The notes beneath the pieces are model-generated. The model saw only the letters and a program-made list of their open reading frames with translations, made no database searches and was not told the origin of the DNA. This document shows positions 1 to 14,123 of a stretch of DNA of 64,000 bases, piece after piece. The stretch spans positions 62,001 through 126,000 of the forward strand of contig NZ_PIQA01000006.1 in assembly GCF_003987095.1 (NCBI RefSeq), in the 5' to 3' direction. Position 1 is the stretch's first letter. Each line of letters begins with the position of its first letter. Position numbers and translations under genes: made by a program. Source of the DNA: Idiomarina piscisalsi (GTDB taxonomy: Bacteria; Pseudomonadota; Gammaproteobacteria; Enterobacterales; Alteromonadaceae).

Positions 1-38
1 CGATATTTAGCCAGAAATTAACCAATAAATTTGCTTGT

Positions 39-95
39 ACCCCCTGAAATGTGGAGAATACGCGCATCGCAAGTTGCTCTTCATCCTCAGGGGGT
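39..95 (+). promoter_or_regulatory. Candidate RBS-sequestering leader hairpin of tkt
   Basis: A perfect 9-base inverted repeat, ACCCCCTGA (39-47) and TCAGGGGGT (87-95), flanks a 39-base loop. The right arm contains the only purine-rich Shine-Dalgarno candidate for the transketolase ATG at 101 (AGGGGG, 89-94) and is followed directly by TTTTT. If it folds in RNA it would hide the ribosome-binding site, or act as a weak attenuator. It fits no riboswitch class I can name. The pairing is seen; the regulatory role is inference. Confidence 0.45.
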
Positions 96-100
96 TTTTC

Positions 101-2101
101 ATGTCAGATCGTCAATATCTCGCCAATGCCATCCGTGCACTCAGCATGGACGCAGTTCAAAAAGCCAAGTCGGGACACCCCGGCGCGCCAATGGGCATGG
201 CAGATATCGCAGAAGTGCTGTGGCGTGACTACCTAAAGCATAACCCGAATAACCCGGACTGGGCTGATCGCGACCGCTTTGTGCTGTCGAACGGTCATGG
301 CTCTATGTTGATATACTCATTGCTGCATTTGACGGGTTACGACTTAAGCATTGATGATTTAAAACAATTCCGTCAGCTGGATTCTAAAACCCCTGGCCAC
401 CCCGAGTATGGTTATACCCCTGGTATTGAAACGACGACCGGCCCTTTGGGTCAGGGTATTGCTAATGCTGTTGGTATGGCGTTGGCAGAGAAAGTACTTG
501 CGGCACAATTTAATCGCGAAAACCACAATATTATCGACCATCACACATACACATTCCTGGGTGACGGCTGCTTGATGGAAGGTATTTCTCACGAGGTTTG
601 CTCGCTGGCAGGCACTCTGGGTCTTGGCAAGCTGATCGCGTTTTACGACGATAACGGTATTTCAATTGATGGTGAAGTTGAAGGCTGGTTTACCGACAAT
701 ACCGCTAAGCGTTTTGAGTCTTATGGCTGGCAGGTTATTGAAGCGATTGACGGTCATGACGCACAAGCAATTACACAAGCTATTGAAGAAGCACGCTCAG
801 AAACTGAGAAGCCAACACTGATTATTTGTAAAACCGTTATTGGTTTTGGCTCGCCGAATAAGCAAGGCTCTGAAAGCTGTCATGGCGCACCTCTGGGTGA
901 CGATGAAATTGCAGCTACTCGCAAGCAGTTGAACTGGTCGCACGATGCCTTTGAAATTCCTGCTGATGTGTATCAGCAGTGGTCAGCAAAAGACAAAGGT
1001 GCTGCAGTTGAATCATCATGGAACAAGCGCTGGGTGGCTTATGAACAAGAGCACCCGGAACTTGCACAAGAGCTGAAACGCCGCCTGAATGGCGAGCTGC
1101 CGGAAAACTTCTCGACAACCGTTTTTGATTACGCACAAAAACTACAGAACGCTCCGGAAGCCATTGCAACGCGTAAAGCGTCGCTGAACGTATTAAATGA
1201 GTTGGGTCCAAAATTGCCGGAACTGTTAGGCGGTTCAGCTGACTTAGCCGGCTCTAACCTGACGTTATGGGACGGTGCCAAGGGCGTTACCGCAGACGAC
1301 GCTAGTGGCAACTATGTTTACTACGGCGTGCGCGAGTTTGGTATGTCAGCCATTATGAACGGTGTGACACTGCACGGCGGCTTCAAAGCTTATGGCGCGA
1401 CCTTCCTGATGTTTATGGAATATGCCCGTAATGCGGTTCGTATGGCGGCGTTAATGAAACAGCCGAGTATCTTTGTATACACCCACGACTCTATTGGACT
1501 GGGTGAAGATGGCCCCACACACCAACCGGTTGAACAGTTAGCAAACTTACGTCAAACACCGAACCTGCAATGCTGGCGCCCATGCGACCCTGTGGAAACC
1601 GCAGTAGCCTGGGGGGCGGCAATACAAAGCAGTAAAACACCGTCGGCATTGGTGTTTAGTCGTCAGGGAATGCAGCAGCAAGAGCGTGACGAAGAGCAAG
1701 TAGCAAGTATTGCTCGTGGTGGTTACATCCTGAAAGACTGTGAAGGTCAGCCTGAAATTATTTTCATTGCGACTGGCTCGGAAGTGGATTTGGCCGTTGA
1801 AGCCTATGAGCAACTCTCTAAAGAAGGACGTAAGGCGCGCGTTGTTTCTATGCCATCGACCAATGTATTTGATATTCAAAGCACTGAATACAAAGAGTCG
1901 GTCTTACCGGCAAACGTAACACGCCGGGTTGCGATTGAAGCAGGTATTGCAGACTTTTGGCTGAAGTATGTTGGCTTAAACGGCGAAGTTGTAGGTATGA
2001 CAACTTTCGGCGAGTCGGCACCTGCCGGTGATTTATACAAGCACTTTGGCATTACCGCCGAAAACGCTGTGACCGCTGCCAAACGTTTATTGGACGCGTA
2101 A
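101..2101 (+). CDS. tkt: Transketolase
   Basis: Thiamine-diphosphate enzyme of the non-oxidative pentose phosphate pathway, moving two-carbon ketol units between sugar phosphates in the cytoplasm. The 666-residue product matches the usual length of about 663. It shows the N-terminal GHPGAPMG motif, the GDGCLMEG cofactor-binding motif, and [10 protein letters not shown] and EYARNAVRM in the pyrimidine-binding half. I chose ATG 101 ([18 protein letters not shown]) because its N-terminus aligns with known transketolases; an in-frame upstream TTG would add a tail without similarity. It opens an operon with epd, pgk and fba: the next ATG follows its stop codon with no gap. Transketolase supplies erythrose-4-phosphate, the substrate of epd. 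Confidence 0.97.
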   Translation: MSDRQYLANAIRALSMDAVQKAKSGHPGAPMGMADIAEVLWRDYLKHNPNNPDWADRDRFVLSNGHGSMLIYSLLHLTGYDLSIDDLKQFRQLDSKTPGHPEYGYTPGIETTTGPLGQGIANAVGMALAEKVLAAQFNRENHNIIDHHTYTFLGDGCLMEGISHEVCSLAGTLGLGKLIAFYDDNGISIDGEVEGWFTDNTAKRFESYGWQVIEAIDGHDAQAITQAIEEARSETEKPTLIICKTVIGFGSPNKQGSESCHGAPLGDDEIAATRKQLNWSHDAFEIPADVYQQWSAKDKGAAVESSWNKRWVAYEQEHPELAQELKRRLNGELPENFSTTVFDYAQKLQNAPEAIATRKASLNVLNELGPKLPELLGGSADLAGSNLTLWDGAKGVTADDASGNYVYYGVREFGMSAIMNGVTLHGGFKAYGATFLMFMEYARNAVRMAALMKQPSIFVYTHDSIGLGEDGPTHQPVEQLANLRQTPNLQCWRPCDPVETAVAWGAAIQSSKTPSALVFSRQGMQQQERDEEQVASIARGGYILKDCEGQPEIIFIATGSEVDLAVEAYEQLSKEGRKARVVSMPSTNVFDIQSTEYKESVLPANVTRRVAIEAGIADFWLKYVGLNGEVVGMTTFGESAPAGDLYKHFGITAENAVTAAKRLLDA

Positions 2102-3121
2102 ATGAGCAAAGCCGTTCGTATCGCAATTAATGGCTTCGGTCGTATTGGCCGAAGCTTTTTGCGTGCACTGTACGAAAATAATTACCGAGATAGTATTCAG
2201 GTCACTTTGATTAACGAGCCTGCGGCGTCGGAAGCGATAGCCCATTTGCTGAAGTATGATTCCAGCCATGGTCGCTTTGGTTTCAAAGTGACACAGTCCG
2301 GCGATAAGTTGAACGTTGCCGGTGATGACATTGTGTTGACTCATGAAACCGACATTGACGGTATCGACTGGTCATCTCACAACCTTGACTTTGTTGTTGA
2401 CTGTACGGGGGTTTACGGAAGTCAGGAAGACGGTCAACGTTACTTAAAGCATGGTGTTAAGCGGGTACTGTTCTCGCATCCGGGTAAACCTGACGTCGAC
2501 TTCACCGCTATTTACGGCGTGAATGAAAACGAGCTTTCACCTGAACATAAAGTAATTTCCAACGGCTCTTGTACCACGAACTGTATTGTTCCGGTTATTA
2601 AAGTGCTGGATGACGCTTTTGGTATAGACTCAGGTGCTATCACTACGATTCACTCGGCAATGCACGACCAGCAAGTTATAGACGCTTACCATCCAGACTT
2701 ACGTCGTACCCGTGCTGCAGGGCGATCCATTATTCCGGTCGATACAAAATTAGCGCGCGGCATTGAACGTATATTGCCGCACTTAGAAGGGCGCTTTGAA
2801 GCTATTGCTGTGCGCGTGCCAACTACCAATGTGACCGCAATGGACTTAAGCGTTACGCTAAATAGTGACGCGACGCTGGAAATGGTCAATAAAGTGCTTA
2901 AAGAGCATAGCGCTGGTGCGTTGCAAGGCATTCTGGATTACACCGAAGAGCCACTGGTTTCTATCGACTTTAACCACGACCCTCATTCGTCAATTGTGGA
3001 TGGTACGCAAACTCGCGTTAGCCATAAGCGGTTGGTAAAGCTTTTATGCTGGTGCGATAACGAATGGGGCTTTGCGAATCGGTTACTGGATACGACTCGC
3101 AAAATGGCCGAACAGATTTAA
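2102..3121 (+). CDS. epd: D-erythrose-4-phosphate dehydrogenase
   Basis: NAD-dependent oxidation of erythrose 4-phosphate to 4-phosphoerythronate, the first step of the DXP-dependent pyridoxal 5'-phosphate route. The protein has 339 residues, the same as E. coli Epd. It carries the Rossmann motif INGFGRIGR and the catalytic segment SNGSCTTNC with the active-site cysteine near residue 155. Long stretches such as [18 protein letters not shown] are Epd-type, which separates it from GapA. The start abuts the tkt stop, suggesting translational coupling, and pgk follows after 27 bases with an AGAGAGG ribosome-binding site. Confidence 0.95.
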   Translation: MSKAVRIAINGFGRIGRSFLRALYENNYRDSIQVTLINEPAASEAIAHLLKYDSSHGRFGFKVTQSGDKLNVAGDDIVLTHETDIDGIDWSSHNLDFVVDCTGVYGSQEDGQRYLKHGVKRVLFSHPGKPDVDFTAIYGVNENELSPEHKVISNGSCTTNCIVPVIKVLDDAFGIDSGAITTIHSAMHDQQVIDAYHPDLRRTRAAGRSIIPVDTKLARGIERILPHLEGRFEAIAVRVPTTNVTAMDLSVTLNSDATLEMVNKVLKEHSAGALQGILDYTEEPLVSIDFNHDPHSSIVDGTQTRVSHKRLVKLLCWCDNEWGFANRLLDTTRKMAEQI

Positions 3122-3148
3122 TCTGAATTTAAAGAAGAGAGGTTTTAC

Positions 3149-4330
3149 ATGTCTGTCATTGCAATGACCGATTTGGATTTATCAAATAAGCGTGTACTGA
3201 TTCGCGAAGACCTGAATGTGCCGGTTAAAGACGGCAAAGTCGCATCAGATGCTCGCCTGAAAGCGGCTATTCCAAGCATTAAAGCTGCGTTGGACGGTGG
3301 CGCGAAGGTTATGGTTATGTCCCACCTAGGCAGACCGACCGAGGGCGAATACGACGCGCAGTTTTCAATGCAGCCGGTTGTAGACTACTTGGCAAACGCG
3401 CTCGACTGCCCGGTTCGTTTATGCAAAGACTATCTTGATGGCGTTGAGATTGAAGCGGGCGAGCTGGTTATTTTTGAAAATGTACGTTTCAACGTGGGTG
3501 AGAAGAAAAACGATGACGAGCTGGCGAAGAAGCTAGCTGCCTTATGTGATGTCTATGTTATGGATGCATTTGGCACGGCTCATCGCGCTCAGGCATCGAC
3601 ACATGGCGTCGCCAAATATGCGCCAGTCGCTTGCGCAGGCCCTTTGCTGGCAGCCGAGTTAGACGCGCTTGGCAAAGCACTAGAAAACCCGAAACGCCCA
3701 TTAGTGGCTATTGTTGGCGGCTCTAAAGTATCGACGAAATTAACGGTACTGGAGTCATTAAGTGGTGTTGTTGACCAGCTTATTGTTGGCGGTGGTATTG
3801 CGAATACTTTTGTAGCTGCTGCCGGTCATAACGTCGGTAAGTCGCTGTATGAAGCCGACCTCACAGACGAAGCCAACCGGTTAGTTGAACAGGCGAAAGC
3901 GAAAGGTGGTGATATTCCGTTGCCGGTGGATGTAGTGACAGGCAAAGAATTTAGTGCGGAAGCTAAGGCTGAAACCAAAGCGGTAGATGCTGTGGCTGAC
4001 GATGACATGATTTTCGATATTGGCCCAAAAACAGCAGAGCAGCTTGCTTCTATGCTAACTAACGCTGGCACTATTGTTTGGAATGGCCCGGTTGGCGTAT
4101 TTGAATTTGAGCAGTTCGGAAATGGCACAAAAGCTATTGCAGATGCCATTGCCAATAGCGATGCTTTTTCCATTGCGGGCGGGGGAGATACCCTTGCAGC
4201 CATTGATCAATATGGTATCGCTGATAAGATAAGCTATATTTCAACAGGTGGCGGAGCATTTCTGGAGTTTCTGGAAGGCAAGACTTTACCCGCAGTGGCC
4301 GTTTTAGAAGAGCGCGCAAACGACGCCTGA
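3149..4330 (+). CDS. pgk: Phosphoglycerate kinase
   Basis: Interconverts 1,3-bisphosphoglycerate + ADP and 3-phosphoglycerate + ATP in glycolysis and gluconeogenesis. The 393-residue product is close to the usual 387. The substrate-binding segment [15 protein letters not shown] lies at the N-terminus, GGSKVSTK in the nucleotide domain, and the closing GGGDTLAAI motif near the C-terminus. It is third in the tkt-epd-pgk-fba operon, an order conserved in many gammaproteobacteria, and is separated from fba by 32 bases that contain an AAAGGAG ribosome-binding site. Confidence 0.97.
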   Translation: MSVIAMTDLDLSNKRVLIREDLNVPVKDGKVASDARLKAAIPSIKAALDGGAKVMVMSHLGRPTEGEYDAQFSMQPVVDYLANALDCPVRLCKDYLDGVEIEAGELVIFENVRFNVGEKKNDDELAKKLAALCDVYVMDAFGTAHRAQASTHGVAKYAPVACAGPLLAAELDALGKALENPKRPLVAIVGGSKVSTKLTVLESLSGVVDQLIVGGGIANTFVAAAGHNVGKSLYEADLTDEANRLVEQAKAKGGDIPLPVDVVTGKEFSAEAKAETKAVDAVADDDMIFDIGPKTAEQLASMLTNAGTIVWNGPVGVFEFEQFGNGTKAIADAIANSDAFSIAGGGDTLAAIDQYGIADKISYISTGGGAFLEFLEGKTLPAVAVLEERANDA

Positions 4331-4362
4331 ACCCAAGTTTTATAATTTAAAGGAGTATTTTT

Positions 4363-5427
4363 ATGGCCCTGGTGTCATTACGACAGTTATTGGATCACGC
4401 CGCCGAGCACGACTATGGTGTACCGGCGTTTAACGTAAATAACCTAGAGCAAATGCGTGCCATTATGCAGGCGGCCGACGCAACTGACAGCCCGGTTATT
4501 GTTCAGGCTTCAGCAGGCGCACGCAAGTACGCGGGTGCTCCTTTCCTGCGTCACTTAATTCAAGCTGCCGTTGAAGAGTGGCCACATATTCCTGTGGTTG
4601 TTCATCAGGATCACGGTACGTCACCTGCGGTCTGCCAGCGCTCAATCCAATTAGGCTTTAGTTCAGTCATGATGGATGGTTCGTTGCTGGAAGACGGTAA
4701 GACTCCTGCTGATTATGACTATAACGTTCGAGTCACTAAGCAAACCGTGGAAATGGCACACGCTTGTGGTGTTTCTGTTGAAGGTGAACTCGGCTGCCTG
4801 GGCTCGTTGGAGACAGGTGAAGCGGGTGAAGAAGACGGCGTTGGCGCTGAAGGTAAATTGTCACACGATCAGTTACTGACAGACCCGGAAGAAGCCGCTG
4901 AGTTTGTTAAAGCAACTAATGTAGACGCTTTGGCAATTGCTTGTGGTACGTCTCACGGTGCCTACAAATTTACGCGCCCACCAACAGGCGATATTTTGTC
5001 CATTGATCGCATTAAAGAGATCCATCGTCGTATTCCGGGTACACACTTGGTGATGCATGGTTCATCATCTGTGCCTCAGGAATGGCTGAAAGTTATTAAC
5101 GAATTTGGCGGCGAAATTCCTGAAACTTACGGCGTTCCGGTTGAGCAAATTCAGGAAGGCATTAAAAACGGTGTTCGCAAAGTCAACATTGATACTGACT
5201 TGCGTTTAGCATCAACCGGAGCAATCCGTCGTCACTTAGCAGAGAATCCATCAAACTTCGATCCGCGTAAATTCTTAGCAGCAGCAACGACAGCAATGGA
5301 AGAAATCTGTAAAGCACGTTATGAAGCCTTCGGCTGCGCGGGAATGGCGAGTAAAATAAAACCTATAACATTAGAAACTATGTTTCAGCGCTACGAAAGC
5401 GGTGAACTAAACGCAATTGTAAAATAA
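4363..5427 (+). CDS. fba: Class II fructose-bisphosphate aldolase
   Basis: Zinc-dependent cleavage and condensation of fructose 1,6-bisphosphate with dihydroxyacetone phosphate and glyceraldehyde 3-phosphate. The 354-residue protein is of the class II subtype often annotated as Calvin-cycle type (CbbA/Fba), shown by [10 protein letters not shown] with zinc-ligand and proton-donor residues near 81-84, VEGELGCLG and [10 protein letters not shown]. It differs from E. coli FbaA in overall sequence but occupies the equivalent operon slot after pgk. It is followed after 10 bases by the DUF481 gene, probably on the same transcript. Confidence 0.95.
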   Translation: MALVSLRQLLDHAAEHDYGVPAFNVNNLEQMRAIMQAADATDSPVIVQASAGARKYAGAPFLRHLIQAAVEEWPHIPVVVHQDHGTSPAVCQRSIQLGFSSVMMDGSLLEDGKTPADYDYNVRVTKQTVEMAHACGVSVEGELGCLGSLETGEAGEEDGVGAEGKLSHDQLLTDPEEAAEFVKATNVDALAIACGTSHGAYKFTRPPTGDILSIDRIKEIHRRIPGTHLVMHGSSSVPQEWLKVINEFGGEIPETYGVPVEQIQEGIKNGVRKVNIDTDLRLASTGAIRRHLAENPSNFDPRKFLAAATTAMEEICKARYEAFGCAGMASKIKPITLETMFQRYESGELNAIVK

Positions 5428-5437
5428 AGGGGTTGTT

Positions 5438-6223
5438 GTGCGTTTATCAGTATTATTTGCAAGTTTATTTTTGTCGGTATCGGCCAATGCTCAAACCTTC
5501 ATGTTTGATGACGCTGACGATATGGATACCGAAACGGTTGAAGAGTGGGAAGCAAGTGCTGAGTTTGGCCTGCTTTACACGTCGGGTAATACCGAGACTG
5601 AAAGCTTAAAAGGCAAGCTGAACGTATCGCGAGACGTCCAGAGCTGGCGTCACAAAGGCGTTATTGACTACTACACGGCTGAGCAAGAAGACCAGTCAAC
5701 GGGTGAGTCAATAGAGACTGCTGACCGTATGTTTGTCTCTGCACAAAGCAACTATAAGTTTTCACCAGATAGCCGTTCATCGCTTTTTGTGTTTGGCTCC
5801 TATGAAGAAGATGAGTTTAGCGGTTATGAGTATCAGGCGACGGTCGCAACCGGTTATGATGCCCGTTACCGTTATGACGAAGACTTATACGCCGACTATG
5901 AAATTGGTCCGGGTTACTCTCGAACTAAACCGATTCAAATAGAAGGAGAGCCGCCTGCTGAATCTGAAGGGCAAATGATTCTTCGTTTAGCGGGCAGTGT
6001 TGATTGGAAAATTTCCGAGAACTCAAAGTTCAATGCATTGTTGTCATCTGAACTGGGTGAAGACAACACTAAGAGTAAAGCGGAAGTCTCATTGTCATCG
6101 AACATTAACAGTTCACTAGCAATGAAGTTTTCTGTCAGCGGTACGCACAACTCAAACGTATCTGATGAAAGTATTGAAAAGCTGGATACGGAAACGGCTG
6201 TTACTCTGGTTTATACGTTTTAA
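5438..6223 (+). CDS. DUF481 outer-membrane beta-barrel protein
   Basis: Predicted outer-membrane protein of the DUF481 (YdiY-like, salt-induced) family, 261 residues. A signal peptide is visible at residues 1-18 (MRLSVLFASLFLSVSANA). The mature part is rich in alternating aromatic and acidic residues, with family features such as FGLLYTSGNTETESLKGK, and ends in VTLVYTF, a typical C-terminal barrel signature with a final phenylalanine. The start is GTG, preceded by AAAGGGG. It lies only 10 bases after fba and before a strong terminator, so it is probably the last gene of the tkt operon. Family function is unknown. Confidence 0.85.
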   Translation: MRLSVLFASLFLSVSANAQTFMFDDADDMDTETVEEWEASAEFGLLYTSGNTETESLKGKLNVSRDVQSWRHKGVIDYYTAEQEDQSTGESIETADRMFVSAQSNYKFSPDSRSSLFVFGSYEEDEFSGYEYQATVATGYDARYRYDEDLYADYEIGPGYSRTKPIQIEGEPPAESEGQMILRLAGSVDWKISENSKFNALLSSELGEDNTKSKAEVSLSSNINSSLAMKFSVSGTHNSNVSDESIEKLDTETAVTLVYTF

Positions 6224-6248
6224 GGTCTATTCAGACTAAATTGTTCCT

Positions 6249-6284
6249 AAAAGGCCGCGTTGAGTAAATCTGCGCGGCCTTTTT
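6249..6284 (+). terminator. Rho-independent terminator of the tkt-DUF481 operon
   Basis: Stem GGCCGCG (6253-6259) pairs with CGCGGCC (6273-6279); the flanking A-run and T-run extend it. It ends in TTTTT, 25 bases after the DUF481 stop. Confidence 0.92.
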
Positions 6285-6291
6285 CATAAAG

Positions 6292-6309
6292 CTGTCATAA
6301 AAGCGTCTT
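6292..6309 (+). promoter_or_regulatory. Candidate Pho box upstream of the chemoreceptor
   Basis: CTGTCAT-AAAA-GCGTCTT matches the PhoB two-repeat layout (CTGTCAT, four A/T, CTGTCAT). The first repeat is perfect and the second matches 4 of 7 positions. It ends 34 bases before the chemoreceptor start, and the genes downstream encode a phosphate permease. One half being weak makes this tentative. Confidence 0.35.
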
Positions 6310-6343
6310 AAACTTAGCGCATTACTCAAAGCGGTTTGAAGTT

Positions 6344-8263
6344 ATGCGCGTATCCACATTCAGTCGAGCTTCTTCTTTTATTTTACTTGGGTTGTCCCTG
6401 GTCTTTCTAACAGTTCTAATTTGGTCGAGTCATAAGCTCAACACTATTGAAGAAAAACAAGCTGCTTATTCGTCGGTAAAGCAAAGCTTGATGGTTAATG
6501 TGGTTACTGATCTAAGTGGCTACCTGCAGTCCGGAAATACCTTACTGCTGACCGACGCCCAAAAGGCGGTAGAGCAGGCGGAAACTAAATTGGTTGACTT
6601 AGGCTTTGATAAAAAATCCGATGTTGTTAACCAGCTCCAGTCTATAAATACCAGAATAGGCAAAGATTACCGATCAGTTGGGAAGCTCTCTGGGCAGGAA
6701 ACTGCTTTGCTTTTTAATGCTGAGCGTTCATTGTCGAATGAACTTTCCCGGTTATTTGATTACGCCCGAAAAGGAATCGCAAACAGTCCTTCCGCCAGCC
6801 AAAAGTATGCTCAGGTTGGTAGTGACCTCATCCTATTAATAAATGAGCTTGTTCATACCCGGGAGCGTTTGTTTAATGGAGAAGTTGAGCAGGATGTTCT
6901 TCAGCAAGTCCTTAACTCGATCAAGCAAGAGATTAATAGGTTGGAGGGGTTACCAGCATTGGGTGTGAAGGAAGAACTGCCTGATCAGTCAATGATGCTT
7001 GTTCAACGTGAGGCGAAAGAGCTGGGCCCTAAAATAATCTCGGAGATGGCCAGTCTGGTTACCCGTTATCCACGAGAGTTATCGTCCACTTTAGAGTTAA
7101 TAGCCAAACGAGAGCAGGCATTCAAAAGTATCTCAAACGACATTGCGCAAATTCAGGCAATAGCAGTAGCTGCTGAAAAGCAGCTTATCGACGTTCAGCA
7201 AGAACAACTTTTACAAATAAAGATAACCATTGTGGCGTTAGTTGCCGCTTTACTACTCTTTGCTTTAATTAACTTTTTGTTGCTAAAACAAATGGTTTTG
7301 ACGCCTCTTCGAAGTTTGCGTAACGCTATGCAGCAACTCCTTGAGCAGCAACAGCTCACCTATTTACCCGGTGCGGATAAAAGAACAGAATTCGGAGAAG
7401 TCGCCAAGTTCTTTAATGGTATTCTTGAGCAAACAAAGTCCAGTGAAGCGCAGAAGTCTCGTCAAATGTCTGTCGTAAATGACGCACTTAAAACGGTAAT
7501 ACAAGAGTTGCAGGAGCTGGTCTCATCATCACATAAAACGCAAACATCGGCAGAATCAACGATTGAGGGCATTAATCAACTCAATGAACTGACGACCTCT
7601 TTAAATAGCTGTACGGAAGCGCTTGAGCAAAATGCGCTAGGTACACAAGAGTCGATGCAAGTAAGCCGAGAATACATCAGAAAACTGAGTGATGCGTCGA
7701 ACGTGAATGAGCAGGCAATGAAATCTGCAAAAACGTCGGTTAATGAACTTGCCAGCTCTGTAGAGCAGGTGAGTTCGGCACTGTCTGTTATTTCGGGTAT
7801 CGCTGATCAAACTAATTTACTGGCGCTAAATGCTGCAATTGAAGCTGCTCGAGCCGGGGAACAAGGGCGTGGTTTTGCGGTTGTCGCTGACGAAGTAAGG
7901 CAGTTAGCCCAGAAAACTCAGTCCTCACTGACCAGTATTGATAGTACATTAGGAAAGCTGACTGACGCATCCGCTGCTATCGACAGTAGCTACCAGAATA
8001 TTATAGAGACGAGCTCAAATCAGCATGAGTACGTTAATGTCCTGGTCGATACTGCGGATGAAGTTTCAAAGAAAGCACAGGCTTCAAGTGACGAGGCTAA
8101 AACCTCATTGCAGCTCGCAGAGCAGCAGAGCTCAAGGGTTACAGCGTTTTCCGAGGAACTTCGATCGTTAATCGATAATATGAGTCATGCCCATCAGTTG
8201 TTACAAAATGTCGAACTACAGGTTGATAAACAACAAAGTGAAATTGAACAGGCGTTCAGTTAA
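6344..8263 (+). CDS. Methyl-accepting chemotaxis protein
   Basis: Transmembrane chemoreceptor of 639 residues. A first membrane segment lies at about residues 11-31, followed by a mostly helical periplasmic domain. A second segment lies near 292-315, then a HAMP-like linker and a long cytoplasmic coiled coil. The signalling hairpin tip is intact ([23 protein letters not shown], then [15 protein letters not shown]), so coupling to CheA/CheW is expected. The ligand domain is not recognised. It sits just upstream of a DUF47-Pit phosphate module and may carry a Pho box, which would fit phosphate taxis, but this is only contextual. Confidence 0.9.
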   Translation: MRVSTFSRASSFILLGLSLVFLTVLIWSSHKLNTIEEKQAAYSSVKQSLMVNVVTDLSGYLQSGNTLLLTDAQKAVEQAETKLVDLGFDKKSDVVNQLQSINTRIGKDYRSVGKLSGQETALLFNAERSLSNELSRLFDYARKGIANSPSASQKYAQVGSDLILLINELVHTRERLFNGEVEQDVLQQVLNSIKQEINRLEGLPALGVKEELPDQSMMLVQREAKELGPKIISEMASLVTRYPRELSSTLELIAKREQAFKSISNDIAQIQAIAVAAEKQLIDVQQEQLLQIKITIVALVAALLLFALINFLLLKQMVLTPLRSLRNAMQQLLEQQQLTYLPGADKRTEFGEVAKFFNGILEQTKSSEAQKSRQMSVVNDALKTVIQELQELVSSSHKTQTSAESTIEGINQLNELTTSLNSCTEALEQNALGTQESMQVSREYIRKLSDASNVNEQAMKSAKTSVNELASSVEQVSSALSVISGIADQTNLLALNAAIEAARAGEQGRGFAVVADEVRQLAQKTQSSLTSIDSTLGKLTDASAAIDSSYQNIIETSSNQHEYVNVLVDTADEVSKKAQASSDEAKTSLQLAEQQSSRVTAFSEELRSLIDNMSHAHQLLQNVELQVDKQQSEIEQAFS

Positions 8264-8355
8264 TGGGTAATTAATCAAGCGCCATGGTTCCATTTACAGA
8301 AACTTTTCGCTACCATTCGCGCAGCTAACGACAGCTGAAAAAATTGGAACCGGTT

Positions 8356-9036
8356 ATGTCAATGAACTCATTCCTTGGGGTATTTGCAAAGTCCCCGATA
8401 AAACCAATGATCGAACACATGGACGAAGTGCACCGCTGCGCAGAAGCGCTTAAAGAATTTTTTAAGGCGGTATACGCTAAGGATTGGACGTCGGCAGAAA
8501 CTGCTCGCAGCAAAATTGTTACTCACGAGCAAAGAGCGGACGAACTCAAGCGCAAAATTCGCTTAAATCTTCCAAGTGGCTTATTCATGCCAGTTGAGCG
8601 TACTGACTTACTCGAGCTGGTTTCTCAGCAAGACCGTATTGCTAATAAAGCCAAAGACATTTCAGGCCTTATGACTGGCCGTGAATTGACCATTCCTGAA
8701 CCTCTGGTAAAAGACTTCGATGCTTACTTAAACCGCTGTATTGATGCCGCAGCCAAAGCCAGAGAGACTATCGGTGAATTTGATGATCTCTTGGAAACCG
8801 GTTTTAAAGGTCGCGAACGCGACATTGTAGATGACTTCATTGCAGAACTTGATGCCATTGAGGCGGACACCGATAAATTACAAATCCAGTTACGCAAAGA
8901 CTTGCGCAAAATAGAGTTAGATATGAACCCACTGGACGCGATGTTCTTGTATCGAATTCTGGATTGGGTGGGGGACTTAGCTGACTTGTCAGAACGAGTT
9001 GGCGCACGTTTCGAATTGATGCTGGCGCGAGTCTAA
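8356..9036 (+). CDS. DUF47 (PhoU-like) family protein, TIGR00153
   Basis: Cytoplasmic helical-bundle protein of 226 residues from the DUF47/TIGR00153 family, distant relatives of PhoU that accompany Pit permeases and are thought to regulate them. Family features include the start MSMNSFLGVFAKSPIKPM, the segment DRIANKAKDISGLM and the end ILDWVGDLADLSERVGARFELMLAR. I chose ATG 8356 over an in-frame TTG at 8344 because family members begin just before the FLGVFAKSP motif and GGAAC lies upstream. The pit gene follows after 14 bases, so the two are co-transcribed. Confidence 0.9.
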   Translation: MSMNSFLGVFAKSPIKPMIEHMDEVHRCAEALKEFFKAVYAKDWTSAETARSKIVTHEQRADELKRKIRLNLPSGLFMPVERTDLLELVSQQDRIANKAKDISGLMTGRELTIPEPLVKDFDAYLNRCIDAAAKARETIGEFDDLLETGFKGRERDIVDDFIAELDAIEADTDKLQIQLRKDLRKIELDMNPLDAMFLYRILDWVGDLADLSERVGARFELMLARV

Positions 9037-9050
9037 GCGGAGTCTAATTT

Positions 9051-10322
9051 ATGGATATTATTTCAAATTACAGCATGCTGCTTATCGGCATGGCGGCTAT
9101 TTTCGGCTTTTTTATGGCCTGGGGCATTGGTGCTAACGACGTTGCTAACGCCATGGGCACATCGGTTGGTTCAAAAGCGCTAACCATTAAGCAAGCCATT
9201 TTAATTGCCATGATCTTTGAATTTGCCGGTGCTTACCTCGCTGGTGGCGAAGTGACCTCCACGATACGTAAAGGCATTATCGACTCAGCCTACTTTGTTG
9301 ATCAGCCTGAGCTTCTTGTCTTCGGTATGATCTCGGCGCTTTTGGCTGCGGGGTTCTGGCTGCTTATTGCTTCTTACCTGGGCTGGCCTGTGTCAACCAC
9401 GCACTCTATTATCGGAGCCATTGTCGGCTTTTCGGCCGTGGGTGTCAGTATGGAGTCGGTTCAATGGGCGAAAGTTGGCGGTGTTGTGGGAAGTTGGGTC
9501 ATTACCCCGGCAATATCCGGCTTTATTGCCTATCTCATTTTTATGAGTGCACAGAAACTTATTTTTGACCGCTCCAACCCGCTAAAAATGGCGCAACGTT
9601 ACGTTCCTTTCTATATGGGGCTTGCAGGCTTTGTTCTTTCGCTGGTTACCATTAAAAAAGGTTTAAAACACGTGGGTTTGAACTTAGGCAGTCTTGAGGG
9701 CTATCTTTGGGCCCTAGGTGTCGCTGTGATTGTGTTCGCTATTGGTAAGCTTGCCATTAGCCGACTGAAGTTTAATCCGTCCGATGACAAAGACATGCAC
9801 TATACCAACGTCGAGAAAGTATTTGCGGTACTTATGGTGGTAACTGCCTGTGCGATGGCATTTGCCCACGGCTCAAATGACGTTGCTAACGCTATTGGAC
9901 CGCTAGCTGCTGTTGTCAGCGTAGTAACCAGTGGTGGCGATATCGGCAGTAAAGCGCAGTTGGCGTGGTGGATATTGCCATTAGGCGGTGTAGGTATTGT
10001 TGCCGGTCTGGCGATGCTGGGCAAACGCGTTATCGCAACCATTGGTAAAGGTATTACTCACTTAACGCCAAGCCGTGGTTTCGCTGCCGAATTGGCCGCT
10101 GCGTCTACCGTCGTGCTTGCGTCAGGTACTGGCTTGCCAATCTCTACTACGCAAACTCTGGTAGGTGCTGTACTGGGTGTTGGTATGGCGCGTGGTATTG
10201 CCGCTCTTAACTTAGGCGTTGTGCGCAATATCGTTGTGTCCTGGGTTGTGACCCTGCCGGCGGGTGCCATTATGTCTATTGTCTTCTTCTATATCCTGAA
10301 GGCGATATTCGGCGTCGCATAA
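9051..10322 (+). CDS. pit: Inorganic phosphate transporter, PiT family
   Basis: Inner-membrane low-affinity phosphate permease of 423 residues with about ten hydrophobic segments. The two inverted-repeat PiT signatures are clear: GANDVANAMGTSVGS near residue 29 and AHGSNDVANAIGPLAAV near residue 275. PVSTTHSIIGAIVG and PISTTQTLVGAVLG mark the two halves. It is coupled with the DUF47 gene upstream. Such DUF47-Pit pairs are the usual arrangement in gammaproteobacteria lacking a classical PhoU next to Pit. A hairpin terminator follows. Confidence 0.95.
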   Translation: MDIISNYSMLLIGMAAIFGFFMAWGIGANDVANAMGTSVGSKALTIKQAILIAMIFEFAGAYLAGGEVTSTIRKGIIDSAYFVDQPELLVFGMISALLAAGFWLLIASYLGWPVSTTHSIIGAIVGFSAVGVSMESVQWAKVGGVVGSWVITPAISGFIAYLIFMSAQKLIFDRSNPLKMAQRYVPFYMGLAGFVLSLVTIKKGLKHVGLNLGSLEGYLWALGVAVIVFAIGKLAISRLKFNPSDDKDMHYTNVEKVFAVLMVVTACAMAFAHGSNDVANAIGPLAAVVSVVTSGGDIGSKAQLAWWILPLGGVGIVAGLAMLGKRVIATIGKGITHLTPSRGFAAELAAASTVVLASGTGLPISTTQTLVGAVLGVGMARGIAALNLGVVRNIVVSWVVTLPAGAIMSIVFFYILKAIFGVA

Positions 10323-10350
10323 GCTTCGCCAATTAAGAAGCCATGAAAAG

Positions 10351-10385
10351 GCAGTCTGTTTCAGTGACAGGCTGCCGACTTTCCA
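10351..10385 (+). terminator. Probable terminator after pit
   Basis: GGCAGTCTGT (10351-10360) pairs with ACAGGCTGCC (10368-10377), ten pairs including one G-U, with a 7-base loop. The trailing T tract is weak (GACTTTCC), so efficiency is uncertain. Confidence 0.6.
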
Positions 10386-10427
10386 GTAAAATCCGCGCTT
10401 TAAAAGTGTTCCAGAAAAAGCGCAGGT

Positions 10428-13923
<3,496 letters not shown>

Positions 13924-14018
13924 GTTCGCATCCTTACTGTCTAGCTAACACAGAGTCTAGCGAGCATAGTCGGTAAACAACAGGATCCAAGCTAACGAAA
14001 GCCTTCCTTATAACAACT

Positions 14019-14034
14019 GACGTCAATTGACATC
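14019..14034. promoter_or_regulatory. Near-perfect palindrome between kinase and PilZ genes
   Basis: GACGTCAATTGACATC is a 16-base palindrome with one mismatched pair, centred on CAATTG. It contains TTGACA (14027-14032), which could be a -35 element for the PilZ gene. It is a candidate operator shared by the two divergent genes; no regulator is identified. Confidence 0.3.
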
Positions 14035-14123
14035 GACTGATAAATATCGAGTATTTACTTAAAAATTAGCAGATATTCGCTATTATGAATGGTTATTAAA
14101 ATAATAATAAAAGGACAGCACTA

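Noticed and set aside
39-95. Leader hairpin as a known riboswitch such as SAH, SAM or TPP
   Set aside because: None of the conserved core motifs of these classes is visible between the arms; only the inverted repeat is supported.
31-236. Short open frames over the tkt leader, including an N-terminal extension of transketolase from base 35
   Set aside because: They start at weak codons, and the extension has no similarity to transketolase N-termini; ATG 101 fits alignment and length.
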